From Deltaproteobacteria bacterium (lineage in GTDB: Bacteria > Myxococcota_A > Polyangia > Polyangiales > JADJMO01), in the NCBI GenBank assembly GCA_016182965.1, contig JACPFM010000070.1, forward strand, positions 1-61,252: a DNA stretch of 61,252 nucleotides. The letters run 5' to 3'. The notes beneath the pieces were generated by a model. That model was not told the DNA's origin, made no database searches, and saw nothing but the letters and a program-made list of their open reading frames with translations. The position numbers and the translations under genes were made by a program. Numbering within the stretch: the first letter of the stretch is position 1; each line of letters starts with the position of its first letter. Shown here one piece after another: positions 19,955 through 28,874 of the stretch.

Positions 19955-20560
19955 GTGCACGTCTTCGGGCTGACCGGCGGCATCGCCTCCGGGAAGTCGA
20001 CCGTGGCCGCGGTGTTCCGCGCCGAGGGGGTCCCCGTCGTCGACGCAGACGAGCTCGCGCGGGAGGTCGTCGAGCCCGGGCAGCCCGCGCTCGAGGCGAT
20101 CGTCGCGGCGTTCGGCCCCGAGGTGCTGCAGGCCGACGGCACGCTCGATCGCAAGCGGGTGGCCGCGATCGTCTTCGCCGACGACGAGGCGCGCGCGCGG
20201 TTGAACGGGATCATCCACCCCGCGATCGCGGCGGCCAGCGCGGCGCGCTTCGCGCGGCTCGCGGGCGAGGGTCACCCGCTGGTCTGCTACGACGCGGCGC
20301 TCATCGTGGAGCGCGGCATCGTCGACGCGTTCCGGCCGCTGGTGGTGGTCGCCGCCGATCCGGCGCTGCAGCGCGCGCGCCTCGTCGCGCGCGACGGCGC
20401 CTCCGAGGCCGAGGCCGCGGCGCGCGTCGCCGCGCAGGCGCCGGTCGAGGCGAAGATCGCCGCCGCCGACGTGGTCATCCACAACGACGCCGATCTCGCG
20501 ACGCTGCAGACCCGCGCTCGCGAGGCGCTGGCGGAGGTCCGCCGGCGCGTCGCCTCTTAA
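19955..20560 (+). CDS. coaE: Dephospho-CoA kinase
   Basis: Phosphorylates the 3'-hydroxyl of dephospho-CoA with ATP, the last step of CoA synthesis. Seen: P-loop GLTGGIASGKST (residues 5-16), VDADELAREVVEPG around 29-42 for substrate binding, the LID region with RLVARDGASEAEAAARVAAQ, and the C-terminal AADVVIHND motif. Length of 201 aa is typical. It starts with GTG 3 bp after the stop of the second giant TPR gene, so it is cotranscribed and probably translationally coupled. The usual LID signature RMAAQ is RVAAQ here, a conservative change. Confidence 0.96.
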   Translation: MHVFGLTGGIASGKSTVAAVFRAEGVPVVDADELAREVVEPGQPALEAIVAAFGPEVLQADGTLDRKRVAAIVFADDEARARLNGIIHPAIAAASAARFARLAGEGHPLVCYDAALIVERGIVDAFRPLVVVAADPALQRARLVARDGASEAEAAARVAAQAPVEAKIAAADVVIHNDADLATLQTRAREALAEVRRRVAS

Positions 20561-20596
20561 CGCGCGGGCGCGCGGTGAGATACGTTCCCGTCCACC

Positions 20597-22399
20597 TTGC
20601 GCCGCCTCAGCTTGCTCCCTGCCGCGCTCGCGGTCGCCCTCCCCTCGCTGGCGCGCGCCGACGGCGCGCTCGACGCGGATCTGCGGAGCTTCCGCGCGTC
20701 GACCGATCGTCACGGCACGCTGGCCACCGAGGGGCTCCGCACGCCGGGTCACCTGAAGTTGGAGCTGCAGCACTGGTTCGTGTTCGAGACCGCGTCGCTG
20801 CGGGTCGACGAGCCGGTCGGGAGCGAACTGCGGCGCACCCGCGCGCTCGGTCCACGCCTGCTCGGCGAGCCGACGATCGCCCTCGGCCTCGGCCGGCGCG
20901 CCGCGATCGGCGCCGCCCTCCCCTACGTCTTCTACCAGGACGGCGCCGCGTCGATCCTCTCCGACGGCCGCGCGCCCGCGTCGACGGCGATCGGCGATCT
21001 CGCGTTCACCGCCAAGGCCGTCGCCATCGAGGCCGACCCCGACGCGGCCAAGCCGGGGCTGTCGTTCGTCTCGCGCGTGCAGCTGCCGACGGGCGATCGC
21101 GCGTCGTTCACCAGCGATCGCGGGGCGATCGTCGACCTGCGCGCGATGGCGGGCGTCGACCTGATGCACCTGTTCCAGATCACCGCGCTCGCCGGGTACC
21201 GCATGCGCTTCGTGCACCACGACGTGACCAACGTCACCATCGGCGACACGATCCCCTGGGGGCTCACGGTCTCGCTCAAGCCACGCGCGCTCGGGGTCGA
21301 CTCGGCGGGTCGGTGGAAGGTGAACGTCGAGGCGCACGGCGAGATCGGCGCCGTCCCCAACGCGTTCCTCGCGTCGTCGCGCGTGTCACCGGCGTTCCTC
21401 GGCGTGTCGACGCGCTACGAGATCGACAAGAGCTTCTCGCTGTTCGCCGGCGTCGAGCAGGGCCTCGACTCCGCGATCGGCGCGCCGGCCCTCCGCGGGG
21501 TGTTCGCCATCACCTACGCGCCGACGGTCATCGACGACGACCACGACGGCGTGGCCGACGAGGTCGACGAGTGCCCGGGCCTTCCGGAGGACGGACACGG
21601 CAAGAAGCCGCGCGACGGCTGCCCCGACTACGAAGGAGAGGAGACGAGCGAATTGTCGCCGGCGGGCCCGGTCGAGGAGCCCACGCCGGAGCCCACGCCG
21701 CCGCCCGTCGCCTCCGCCGACGCCGACGCCGACGGCATCGCCGACGAGCTCGACAAGTGCCCCGATCAGCCGGAGACGAAGAACGGCTACGAGGACGACG
21801 ACGGCTGCCCCGAGAACGACAAGGACGGCGACACCTTCCTCGACGCGGTCGATCACTGCCCCGATCAGCCCGAGGTGTTCGACGGCGTGACCGACGAAGA
21901 CGGCTGCCCCGACGAGGCGCCCGTCCCCAAGGGCAAGCCCGCGCCCAAGCCGCTGGTGACCGAGGTGAAGGGCGCCCTCGTGCTCGCCCGACCGCTCTCC
22001 TTCGACGGTACGGCGGCGGCCAAGCAGAGCACCGGCGAGCTGCGCGCGGTGGCCGCGTGGCTGCTCGCGCATCCGGGCGCGCGCGTGCGCGTGTCGGTCA
22101 AGCCGGAGGGCAAGGGCGATGATGCGGTGAAGCTCGCCGACACGCGCGCGATCTCGATCGTCGAGGCGCTCGTCCGGCTTGCGCACACCGGCGGCGTCGC
22201 CGAGGCGGTGCCGTGGGACCAGAAGGCCGGCGGAAAGGCGAACGTCGCCTTCACCATCGTGCCGGCCTCGACCGCGCCTGCCGGCGGGCCCGTCGCGCCG
22301 ACGGCGCCCGACGAGCCCACGCCGCCCGAGCCGCCGACGAAGGCCCCGAAGCCCGGGGCGGCCCCGCCGGCGGCCCCCGCGGCGCCCAAGAAGCCCTGA
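20597..22399 (+). CDS. Outer-membrane protein with TSP3-like repeats and OmpA-like C-terminus
   Basis: A TTG start gives a clean Sec signal peptide (MRRLSLLPAALAVALPSLARA). Residues 25-310 alternate polar and hydrophobic like a beta-barrel. Residues 315-455 hold Asp-rich calcium-binding repeats (DDDHDGVADEVDECPG, DADADGIADELDKCPD, DKDGDTFLDAVDHCPD) of thrombospondin type 3. Residues 460-565 resemble an OmpA-like domain (LVLARPLSFDG, then LADTRAISIVEAL), but the canonical TD..G and N..LS words are degraded, so peptidoglycan binding is uncertain. A Pro/Ala-rich tail follows. It probably stiffens the envelope or forms a channel. It sits 36 bp after coaE on the same strand. Confidence 0.8.
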   Translation: MRRLSLLPAALAVALPSLARADGALDADLRSFRASTDRHGTLATEGLRTPGHLKLELQHWFVFETASLRVDEPVGSELRRTRALGPRLLGEPTIALGLGRRAAIGAALPYVFYQDGAASILSDGRAPASTAIGDLAFTAKAVAIEADPDAAKPGLSFVSRVQLPTGDRASFTSDRGAIVDLRAMAGVDLMHLFQITALAGYRMRFVHHDVTNVTIGDTIPWGLTVSLKPRALGVDSAGRWKVNVEAHGEIGAVPNAFLASSRVSPAFLGVSTRYEIDKSFSLFAGVEQGLDSAIGAPALRGVFAITYAPTVIDDDHDGVADEVDECPGLPEDGHGKKPRDGCPDYEGEETSELSPAGPVEEPTPEPTPPPVASADADADGIADELDKCPDQPETKNGYEDDDGCPENDKDGDTFLDAVDHCPDQPEVFDGVTDEDGCPDEAPVPKGKPAPKPLVTEVKGALVLARPLSFDGTAAAKQSTGELRAVAAWLLAHPGARVRVSVKPEGKGDDAVKLADTRAISIVEALVRLAHTGGVAEAVPWDQKAGGKANVAFTIVPASTAPAGGPVAPTAPDEPTPPEPPTKAPKPGAAPPAAPAAPKKP

Positions 22400-22487
22400 T
22401 CCCCGGGGGGTAGTCGGCGCTGCGCTTCGTTGCTAGGTTGCCCGTCCCCTCGGAGCTGCTCGCAGGGGCGGACGGAGAACAGCGGAC

Positions 22488-23633
22488 ATGGCCGACGACA
22501 ACAACACTGGGAACCTCCTCACCGGCGGCGAGGGCTTCAAGCCTTCCGGCGCCGCGATCCTCGCGCCGCCCACGGCATTCGCGAACGGTCAGCTGCCGCC
22601 CGGCGCGATGATCGTCGTGCCGATCGGCGCCGACGGCGAGGCGCTGCCGAAGCCGCTCGTCGAGGGACCCGTCGCGCTCACCAACGAGCAGATGTGGAAG
22701 CTCCTCGGCTTCAACGGCCCCGCCGTGCAGGTGCAGGATCAGGAAGGCCGTCCGGTGCTCATCGGCCTCGAGGACCTGCTGAACGGCCTCGAGCAGATGT
22801 ACAAGCAGGACCCTTCCGACACCCAGCGCGCGCGCGTCTACGCGCAGGAGCTGATGAAGCACGAGCGCTTCGACAAGGCCGAGCAGATCATCGGCAAGCT
22901 CGTCGCGCGCGGCGGCGACGCCGACGACTGGCTCGCCCTCGGCGTCGTGCAGACGAACCTCAAGAAGTTCGACAAGGCCGAGGGCACGCTCAAGGGCGCG
23001 GCCAACCTCGCCAAGGAGTCGCCGATCCCGCTCATCCACCTCGCCAAGGTGTACGAGCTCAAGGGCGACAACGAGAAGGTCCGCCAGACGCTCACCGGCG
23101 CGATCGACATCGCCGGCAACTTCCTCGACGCGTGGATCGGCCTCTACTCGAACGTCAAGGAGCACGGGGGCGGCGAGGCCGCGGCCGAGAACACCCTCGA
23201 AGAGCTCGCCAACAACGAGAAGAACAAGAAGTTCGCCGCGCCGTACATCGCGCTCCAGGGCTTCTACGTGAACGAAGAGGCGACGCGCGAGAAGGCCCTC
23301 GCCTACGCGAAGAAGGCGGTGGAGCGCGACTCCAACGACCCGATGTCGCTGCTCTGCCTCTCGGCGATCTACGGCCAGCAGGGCCGCCTCGACGAGGTCG
23401 AGAAGCTCCTCCGCCCGCACGAGAGCAAGATGCTCACCGACGTGCGCCTCGCGAACAACTACTTCGAGTGCCTATGGCAGTCGCGTCAGATCGAGAAGGT
23501 CACGCGCTTCCTCAACACCCTGGTCCGCGCCGAGAACGCGCAGGTCAAGGCCTTCGCGCAGGAGCGCGCGCAGGGCATCGCGAAGATCCTCCAGCAGCTG
23601 CAGCAGCAGGCGTCGGGCGCGGCCAAGGCCTGA
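22488..23633 (+). CDS. TPR-repeat protein
   Basis: A 381-residue soluble protein. The first 95 residues are Gly/Pro-rich without repeats. From about residue 110 on there are several TPRs (ELMKHERFDKAEQIIGKL, LGVVQTNLKKFDKAEGTL, HLAKVYELKGDNEKVRQTL, LSAIYGQQGRLDEVEKLL), and the C-terminus is Gln-rich. Lys and Asn use is higher than in the giant TPR proteins. It probably binds partner proteins; no catalytic domain is seen. The next gene begins 8 bp downstream, so the two are probably cotranscribed. Confidence 0.82.
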   Translation: MADDNNTGNLLTGGEGFKPSGAAILAPPTAFANGQLPPGAMIVVPIGADGEALPKPLVEGPVALTNEQMWKLLGFNGPAVQVQDQEGRPVLIGLEDLLNGLEQMYKQDPSDTQRARVYAQELMKHERFDKAEQIIGKLVARGGDADDWLALGVVQTNLKKFDKAEGTLKGAANLAKESPIPLIHLAKVYELKGDNEKVRQTLTGAIDIAGNFLDAWIGLYSNVKEHGGGEAAAENTLEELANNEKNKKFAAPYIALQGFYVNEEATREKALAYAKKAVERDSNDPMSLLCLSAIYGQQGRLDEVEKLLRPHESKMLTDVRLANNYFECLWQSRQIEKVTRFLNTLVRAENAQVKAFAQERAQGIAKILQQLQQQASGAAKA

Positions 23634-23641
23634 CCTGACGA

Positions 23642-24169
23642 ATGGCCGATCTCGGTACGTTCGTCCTCGCGAGCGAATCGAGACGCGCGAAGAGCGCCGC
23701 GGTGTTCGCCGCGGCGCTCGTCGTTTGTGCGGTGCTCGGCGCCGCGGCGGCGCTCGGCCGCCTGTGGGTCGCCGCCGTCGCGCCCATCGCGGGCGCAGCG
23801 GCGTTCGCGTTCGAGTCGCGCCGACGTGACCGCTCGGTCGTGCGCGGCGACCTCCTGCTCGAAGGCGACGTGCTGCTCCTGCGTCGCAAGGATCAGACGA
23901 TCTTCCGAGTCCCGCTCGCCGACGCGAAGATCGGCGGGCGCACCCTGCGCGTCGGCGCCGATCAATGGGCGCGCGTGCAGGTGGTCGTCGAGATCCCGGA
24001 GACCGACGACGCCCCGGCCCGCGCGATCGTGGCGAAGCTGGCCGTTCCGTTCCGTCCCGGCGCGGCCGACGTCGAGGGTCCGCTGCCGCCGACGATCCTG
24101 GCGGACCGTCAGGGCAGCCGGACGTTCGACGCGCTCCACGATCTGCGCAAGCGCTCGATCAAGAGCTGA
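23642..24169 (+). CDS. Two-helix membrane protein with cytoplasmic beta domain
   Basis: A 175-residue protein. Residues 17-40 and 42-58 are hydrophobic and close together, forming a membrane hairpin; the positively charged ESRRRDR that follows favours a cytoplasmic C-terminus. Residues 62-150 alternate like a beta-rich domain (RGDLLLEGDVLLLRRKDQTI, FRVPLADAKIGGRTL), similar in layout to bacterial PH-like membrane proteins. The family is not recognised with certainty. It lies 8 bp after the TPR gene and converges with the CsbD gene, 7 bp between stops. Confidence 0.7.
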   Translation: MADLGTFVLASESRRAKSAAVFAAALVVCAVLGAAAALGRLWVAAVAPIAGAAAFAFESRRRDRSVVRGDLLLEGDVLLLRRKDQTIFRVPLADAKIGGRTLRVGADQWARVQVVVEIPETDDAPARAIVAKLAVPFRPGAADVEGPLPPTILADRQGSRTFDALHDLRKRSIKS

Positions 24170-24176
24170 TCGCGCG

Positions 24177-24497
24177 TCAGTGGATCGAGGGCGTGCTCGG
24201 GCGGTTCTCGGCCTGCCGCTCCTCGCCCTTGATCTCCTTGGCGCGGCCCTCGGACTGCATTCGGCGGTCTCCGACGAGCGCGCCGACGCGGTTCTTGATC
24301 TTGCCGCCGATCTCCTCGACCGCGCCCTCGGCGCGCTCGGCCGCCTTCGCGTCGCTCTCGCGCTCCTCGCCGCGGAGCCGCTGCGCGTCGCCTTCGGCGC
24401 GCACGCGCTCGTTGCCGACGAGGCTGCCCACCGCGCCCTTGATCTTCCCGCCGACCTGCTCGAGCTTGCCCTCGTTCTTGCGGTCCCGATTGCCCAT
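24177..24497 (-). CDS. CsbD-family stress protein with two repeats
   Basis: CsbD-like proteins are small, highly charged, mostly general-stress-induced proteins of unknown molecular role. This 106-residue version contains the motif twice: residues 8-45 (EGKLEQVGGKIKGAVGSLVG then RAEGDAQRLRGEER) and 56-95 (EGAVEEIGGKIKNRVGALVG then QSEGRAKEIKGEER). A typical member has one copy (about 60-70 aa), so this looks like an internal duplication. A good Shine-Dalgarno (AAAGGGA) lies 5 nt before the ATG. It is divergent from the kinase gene at 24636. Confidence 0.88.
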   Translation of the reverse strand: MGNRDRKNEGKLEQVGGKIKGAVGSLVGNERVRAEGDAQRLRGEERESDAKAAERAEGAVEEIGGKIKNRVGALVGDRRMQSEGRAKEIKGEERQAENRPSTPSIH

Positions 24498-24635
24498 TCG
24501 CGTCCCTTTCTGCCGCGTTGCACACGCGACCGTCGTTCAGATCAGACAGCAAGCCGGGTGCCCGTCGTCACGCCTCGGATGTCGGCGCTCCCCGGATGGC
24601 GCGCGCGTGCGCGTGCCAGTAGGCTCGGAGTCTCC

Positions 24636-26075
24636 ATGGCCGACGCCGGCAAGACCTGGCAGCCGGGCGATCTGATCGCCGACAAGTACGAGCTGCAGCG
24701 ACCGCTCGCGAGCGGCGGAATGGGTCAGGTCTGGGAGGCGAAGAACCAGCTGACCGAGCGGCGGGTGGCGATCAAATTCATGCTGCCCGAGCTCGCCACC
24801 TCGCCCGACACCGTCCAGCGGTTCTTCCGCGAGGCCAAGGCGAGCGCGCGCATCGATCACCCGTCCATCGTCGACGTCCTCGACCTCGGCACGTTGGAGG
24901 ACAACGCGCCGTTCATGGTCATGGAGTACCTCGACGGGCGCTCCCTCGAGCAGATCATCGATCGCGAGCCGCTGGTGCCCATCCAGATCGCCGCGGTGAT
25001 GCTCGACGTGACGCACGCGCTCGCCGCGGCGCACGCCGCGGGCATCGTGCACCGCGATCTGAAGCCGGCGAACATCCTCGTCGCGAAGAGGGGTGAGCAG
25101 CTCCTCCCGAAGATCCTCGACTTCGGCATCTCGAAGATCACGTCGTCGATCGGCGGCGACGTGCGGATGACCCGCACCGGCGCGGTGCTCGGCAGCCCGG
25201 CGTACATGTCTCCGGAGCAGGCGGCCGGTCGCACCGACATCGACGGCCGCGCGGACATCTGGGCGGTCGGCGTGATCCTCTACGAGGCGGTGAGCGGGAA
25301 GCTCCCCTTCACCGGCGAGAACTACAACCAGATGATGATGGCGATCTCGCTCGATCCGCCGAAGCCGCTCGCGACGGTGGCGCCGGCCGTCGACGACGAC
25401 TTCGTCGCCATCGTCGACGCGTGCCTTCAGAAGGATCGCGATCAACGCCCGCCGTCGATGGACTCGCTCGCGGCCCTGCTCGACGCATACGTCGCGCCGC
25501 GCGCCGCGTACGGCATCCCTCCGATCGACGTCGGCGCCGACAGGCCCCGCAAGCCGACGAGCGCACGGCTCGGCGCGTACGCGATCCCGCGCGCGATCCC
25601 GAGCAAACCGCCGGCCGAGAAGGACACGGTCGTCAGCGGGCGGGCGCAGGATCCCGCGCAGGTGACCGTGGGCGGCGCGGTGACGGTGGTCGATCCGCCG
25701 AAGCACCGCGCGCGCCGCAACGCGGCGGCGATGGCCGGAGTCACCGCGCTTCTGCTGGTGGGCGCCGGCGTCGGCGTGTGGTCGACGCAGAGAGACCGCG
25801 CGCGCCCCGCGGCGTCGGTCTCCGAGGTGCCGCCCGCAGCGACGGCGCAGCCCGCGTCCGCCGCGACGAGCGCCACGCCCGCGCCGTCGGCGGCCACGTC
25901 CCCCGAGCCATCATCCTCTGCTGCCGCCTCGTCGGCGGCGAGCACGGAGCCGGTGCCCTCTGCGAGCGCGAGCGCCAAGCCGAAGCCGTCGATCTCGGCT
26001 CCGGTGCCGTTCAAACCGAAGCCCAAGCCCACCGACGACGGCCCCGCCAACGTCGGCGCCGGCCCCGGCTTCTGA
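24636..26075 (+). CDS. Hanks-type Ser/Thr protein kinase, membrane-anchored
   Basis: A 479-residue kinase. The catalytic domain spans residues 18-290: glycine loop LASGGMGQVW (24-33), K47 in VAIKFM, catalytic HRDLKPAN with D141, DFG with D162, activation-segment SPEQA and DIWAVGVILYE. A juxtamembrane segment is followed by one transmembrane helix at about 362-382. The roughly 100-residue outside part is only Ala/Ser/Pro-rich with a Lys-Pro end, with no PASTA or other sensor domain. ATG 24636 is chosen because CGGAG lies 5 nt upstream and the kinase domain then starts normally, although the frame is open further upstream. It may be regulated through its neighbour phosphatases. Divergent from the CsbD gene. 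Confidence 0.93.
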   Translation: MADAGKTWQPGDLIADKYELQRPLASGGMGQVWEAKNQLTERRVAIKFMLPELATSPDTVQRFFREAKASARIDHPSIVDVLDLGTLEDNAPFMVMEYLDGRSLEQIIDREPLVPIQIAAVMLDVTHALAAAHAAGIVHRDLKPANILVAKRGEQLLPKILDFGISKITSSIGGDVRMTRTGAVLGSPAYMSPEQAAGRTDIDGRADIWAVGVILYEAVSGKLPFTGENYNQMMMAISLDPPKPLATVAPAVDDDFVAIVDACLQKDRDQRPPSMDSLAALLDAYVAPRAAYGIPPIDVGADRPRKPTSARLGAYAIPRAIPSKPPAEKDTVVSGRAQDPAQVTVGGAVTVVDPPKHRARRNAAAMAGVTALLLVGAGVGVWSTQRDRARPAASVSEVPPAATAQPASAATSATPAPSAATSPEPSSSAAASSAASTEPVPSASASAKPKPSISAPVPFKPKPKPTDDGPANVGAGPGF

Positions 26076-26123
26076 CCGAAGGCGCTGGCCTTCCCGCCAG
26101 CGTCCGGTGCAAGCTCCCCGGCG

Positions 26124-27470
26124 ATGCGCCGGCGGATCCTCCTCGCCGTCCTCTCGGCCGCCATCGCGGGCGGGAGCCTGGTCGCGCTCCAGCACGAGGC
26201 GCACGCGCAGACCGCCGCCGAGCTGGTCGCGGCGCGCGCGCTGTTCGCCGAGGGCGTCGAGCTCGAGAAGAAGAAGGACTACGCCGGGGCGCTCGAGAAG
26301 TTCCGCAAGGTCGGCGCGATCAAGTCGACGGCCATCGTGCGCTACCACGAGGGCTTCTGCGCCGAGAAGCTCGGTCGGTGGATCGAGGCGCTCGACGCCT
26401 ACGCCAAGGCGACGATCGAGGGCCAGGGCGATCCGAAGCAGAAGAACGCCGTCGACGCCGCGCGCAAGGCCGACGCCGCGCTGCGCCCGCGCGTGCCGCG
26501 CATCCGCGCGAAGGTGACCGGCACGCAGAAGGGCAAGTGGGAGATCCGCATCGACGGCACCCCGATCAGCGCGGCGCTCCTCGACACGCCGGTTCCGGTC
26601 GACGTCGGCAAGCACCTCGTCGAGCTGAGCGGCGAGGGCATCGCGCCCGCGGCGCAGGAGATCACCGTCGGAGAGAAGGAGACGCGCGAGGTCTCGTTCG
26701 AGGCGAAGGAGGCGAGCGCCGTGGCGCCTCCGGTGAGCGCTCCCGACAAGGGCGCCGAGAAGCCGGCCGACGCGCCGAAGCCGGCGCCGCCGGAGCCGGC
26801 GAAGGCGAAGCCCAAAGAGCCCGCGAAGCCGTCACCGCGCCCCGAAGCGCCGAGGCTCGCGCTGGTGATCGGCCTCGGTCTCGGCAACATCGTGCCCGGC
26901 GGGCAGATCGTCGATCCGGCCACCATCAACCTGCCGAACTTCGCGCGGGCCGGGAACAGCGATCAGCTGGAGTACTACGGCTCCGGCGTCGCCCTCGAGC
27001 CGCGCGTCGGCCTCCGCTTCCTGCGCCCGCTGACCGCGTACGCCTTCTGGCAGCACGGCTTCCTCGGCAAGAGCGGCCACTCGCAGGACTCGTCCGACTT
27101 CCGCGCGGCGACCGACGCCATCGGCCTCGGCGCGTCGCTGCTCACGCACCCGAACGGCGCGTTCGGCGGCTACGCGGACGTGTCCGTCGCCCGGCGCACG
27201 ACCGTCTACGACGACCGCTCCGGCGGCGAGAAGGCGAGCTTCACCGGGAACGAGCTCGGGCTGAAGCTCGGCGCGGCGTACAAGCCGACGCCGACGATCA
27301 CCTTGCTGGCGTTCGGGTGGCTCTCGCTCGGCAGCTACGGCTCGTTCACCTACGAGGTCGTCGCGGATCCGAGCAAGAACCGAGACGAGGAGATCGACAA
27401 GACCGCCTCGTTCTCGTTCCTCGGCCTCGGCGTGGGCGCGACGTACGACCTCGCGCTCGGCAAGCAGTGA
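26124..27470 (+). CDS. Secreted TPR/PEGA-like protein with C-terminal beta-barrel
   Basis: A 448-residue envelope protein. The signal peptide ends at AHA (about residue 28). Residues 30-115 are TPR-like (ARALFAEGVELEKKKDYAGA, YHEGFCAEKLGRWIEALDAY). Residues 120-195 form a beta domain resembling PEGA (GKWEIRIDGTPISAALLDTP, GKHLVELSGEGIAP). A Pro/Lys/Ala linker follows, and residues 250-448 look like outer-membrane beta strands (YYGSGVALEPRVGLRFLRPL, LTLLAFGWLSLGSYGSFTYE-type pattern). The layout matches the protein at 29673-31667. It probably links periplasmic partners to the outer membrane. It starts 48 bp after the kinase gene and may be cotranscribed with it. Confidence 0.75.
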   Translation: MRRRILLAVLSAAIAGGSLVALQHEAHAQTAAELVAARALFAEGVELEKKKDYAGALEKFRKVGAIKSTAIVRYHEGFCAEKLGRWIEALDAYAKATIEGQGDPKQKNAVDAARKADAALRPRVPRIRAKVTGTQKGKWEIRIDGTPISAALLDTPVPVDVGKHLVELSGEGIAPAAQEITVGEKETREVSFEAKEASAVAPPVSAPDKGAEKPADAPKPAPPEPAKAKPKEPAKPSPRPEAPRLALVIGLGLGNIVPGGQIVDPATINLPNFARAGNSDQLEYYGSGVALEPRVGLRFLRPLTAYAFWQHGFLGKSGHSQDSSDFRAATDAIGLGASLLTHPNGAFGGYADVSVARRTTVYDDRSGGEKASFTGNELGLKLGAAYKPTPTITLLAFGWLSLGSYGSFTYEVVADPSKNRDEEIDKTASFSFLGLGVGATYDLALGKQ

Positions 27471-27492
27471 AGGAGCGAGCCCGCAGGCCTAA

Positions 27493-27828
27493 CTAATCTA
27501 CGTTGCCGGCGAGCATCGTCTTCAGCTTCGCCTTCGACGTGTTCGCGCCGACGTGGCGGGCGATCTCCTTGCCGCCCTTGAACGCCAGGAGCGTGGGCAC
27601 GCCGCGGATCCCGAACTTGGCGGCGGTCGCCGGCGCCTCGTCGATGTCGAGCTTCGCTACCTTGTAGGTGCCGACGGTCTCGTTCGCGAGCTCGTCGACC
27701 ATGGGCGCGATCGCGCGGCAGGGACCGCACCACGTGGCGGTGAAGTCGACGAGCACGGGCTTGTCGCTCTCGAGCACTTCTTTCTGGAAGTTCAGGTCGT
27801 TGAGGTGGACGACGTTCTGGCTCGCCAT
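27493..27828 (-). CDS. trxA: Thioredoxin
   Basis: A small cytoplasmic disulphide reductase. At 111 residues with no signal peptide it has the classical active site ATWCGPC (C34, C37), the preceding PVLVDFTA strand, the cis-proline loop RGVPTLLAFKGG, and KLDIDEAPATAAKFGI. The ATG at 27828 gives the usual length; the frame stays open upstream, but nothing thioredoxin-like is found there. It converges with the TPR/PEGA gene (22 bp between stops) and is divergent from the FGE-like gene. Confidence 0.97.
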   Translation of the reverse strand: MASQNVVHLNDLNFQKEVLESDKPVLVDFTATWCGPCRAIAPMVDELANETVGTYKVAKLDIDEAPATAAKFGIRGVPTLLAFKGGKEIARHVGANTSKAKLKTMLAGNVD

Positions 27829-27905
27829 CGGGTCTTCGCTCCGGCAGAGAAGGGGGAGGTGTTTCTCCGCTCGCGGGGCGGGCGGGTCAACGCTCGCCTG
27901 GTGTG

Positions 27906-28874
27906 ATGCGCGCTCGGGGCTCGGAGTCCCCGCTGAGCCCCGGGGATCCCAGGCATCCTGGCCGGGGCCCCGCGGATTGCCCGCTTCCCGCCTCGGCGGG
28001 CCCGCGGTACCGCCTGGCGGTGCTCGACCGGACCGTCGGCTGGCTGCTCGGGGCCGCCTGCACGGCGTTGATCGTCGTGCTCGCCTCGACCCACCGCGTC
28101 GTGCCCCGCTGTCCGGCCGGGATGGAGCCGCTCGGCGCCCGGTGCTGCGGGCTCGGTCAACGCCTCGAAGCCGGTCTTTGCGTGGGTGCGCCGCGTGCGT
28201 GCGGCGAGGGCCTCGAGCGCCGCACTGGAAGTACCGAAGGTTGCGTGGCGCCTCGACGTCGCGTCCCGGTCGGCGCCGGGCAGTCTTCCTGGCGTCCGCC
28301 GGACGACACCGCCGGAGCGGGGGAGATCGCCCGCACCGGGGCGTTCGCGATCGACGCCTACGAGGTGACCTGGGACGCGTGGGCCCGCTGCGTGGCGGCG
28401 CAGCGCTGCCCCTCCCTGCCGGCCGGCGATCCCGGCCAGGCGGTCTCGGGGGTGACCCGCGACGAGGCGCGCCTCTTCTGTCGCTTCGTCGGCGGGCGAC
28501 TACCGACGGACGCCGAGTGGCTGCGCGCCGCCATCGGCGACGTCGAGCGGCGATATCCCTGGGGCGATCCCGATGCGCTCTGCCTCCGCGCCGCCTTCGC
28601 GCTCGACGGGCGGTGCGCGCGCGGCGCGACCGGTCCCGATACCGCGGGCGCGCGCCCCTGGGGGAAGACCCCTTCAGGCGTCCACGATCTGGCCGGCAAC
28701 GTGGCCGAGTGGGTCGACGATGGCGCGCCCGCCGGCGACGTCGCGGTCCGCGGCGGATCGTTTCGTGAGCACGACGCGATGGCGCTGCGCCCGCGCTGGC
28801 GACGCGTGGTGATCGACGGCTCGCGACACGACTGGATCGGGCTCCGCTGCGTCTACGACGAGGCGACGCCGTGA
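27906..28874 (+). CDS. Membrane-anchored FGE/SUMF1-like domain protein
   Basis: A 322-residue protein with one transmembrane helix near residues 45-62 and an outside domain of the formylglycine-generating-enzyme fold (residues 135-318): FAIDAYEVTWDAWARCV, RLPTDAEWLRAAIG, YPWGDPDALC, LAGNVAEWVDD, VRGGSFREHD and GLRCVYD. The family includes sulfatase-activating enzymes and many non-catalytic relatives; nothing shows that this one is catalytic and no sulfatase is nearby. The region between the helix and the domain is Cys-rich, so disulphides are likely. ATG 27906 (adjacent to a GTG at 27903) is used; a GTG at 28020 would place the helix directly at the N-terminus and is a serious alternative. 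Confidence 0.85.
   Translation: MRARGSESPLSPGDPRHPGRGPADCPLPASAGPRYRLAVLDRTVGWLLGAACTALIVVLASTHRVVPRCPAGMEPLGARCCGLGQRLEAGLCVGAPRACGEGLERRTGSTEGCVAPRRRVPVGAGQSSWRPPDDTAGAGEIARTGAFAIDAYEVTWDAWARCVAAQRCPSLPAGDPGQAVSGVTRDEARLFCRFVGGRLPTDAEWLRAAIGDVERRYPWGDPDALCLRAAFALDGRCARGATGPDTAGARPWGKTPSGVHDLAGNVAEWVDDGAPAGDVAVRGGSFREHDAMALRPRWRRVVIDGSRHDWIGLRCVYDEATP

Noticed and set aside
23727..24635. N-terminal extension of the first kinase
   Set aside because: It would overlap the membrane protein gene and CsbD gene; a good ribosome-binding site lies before ATG 24636.
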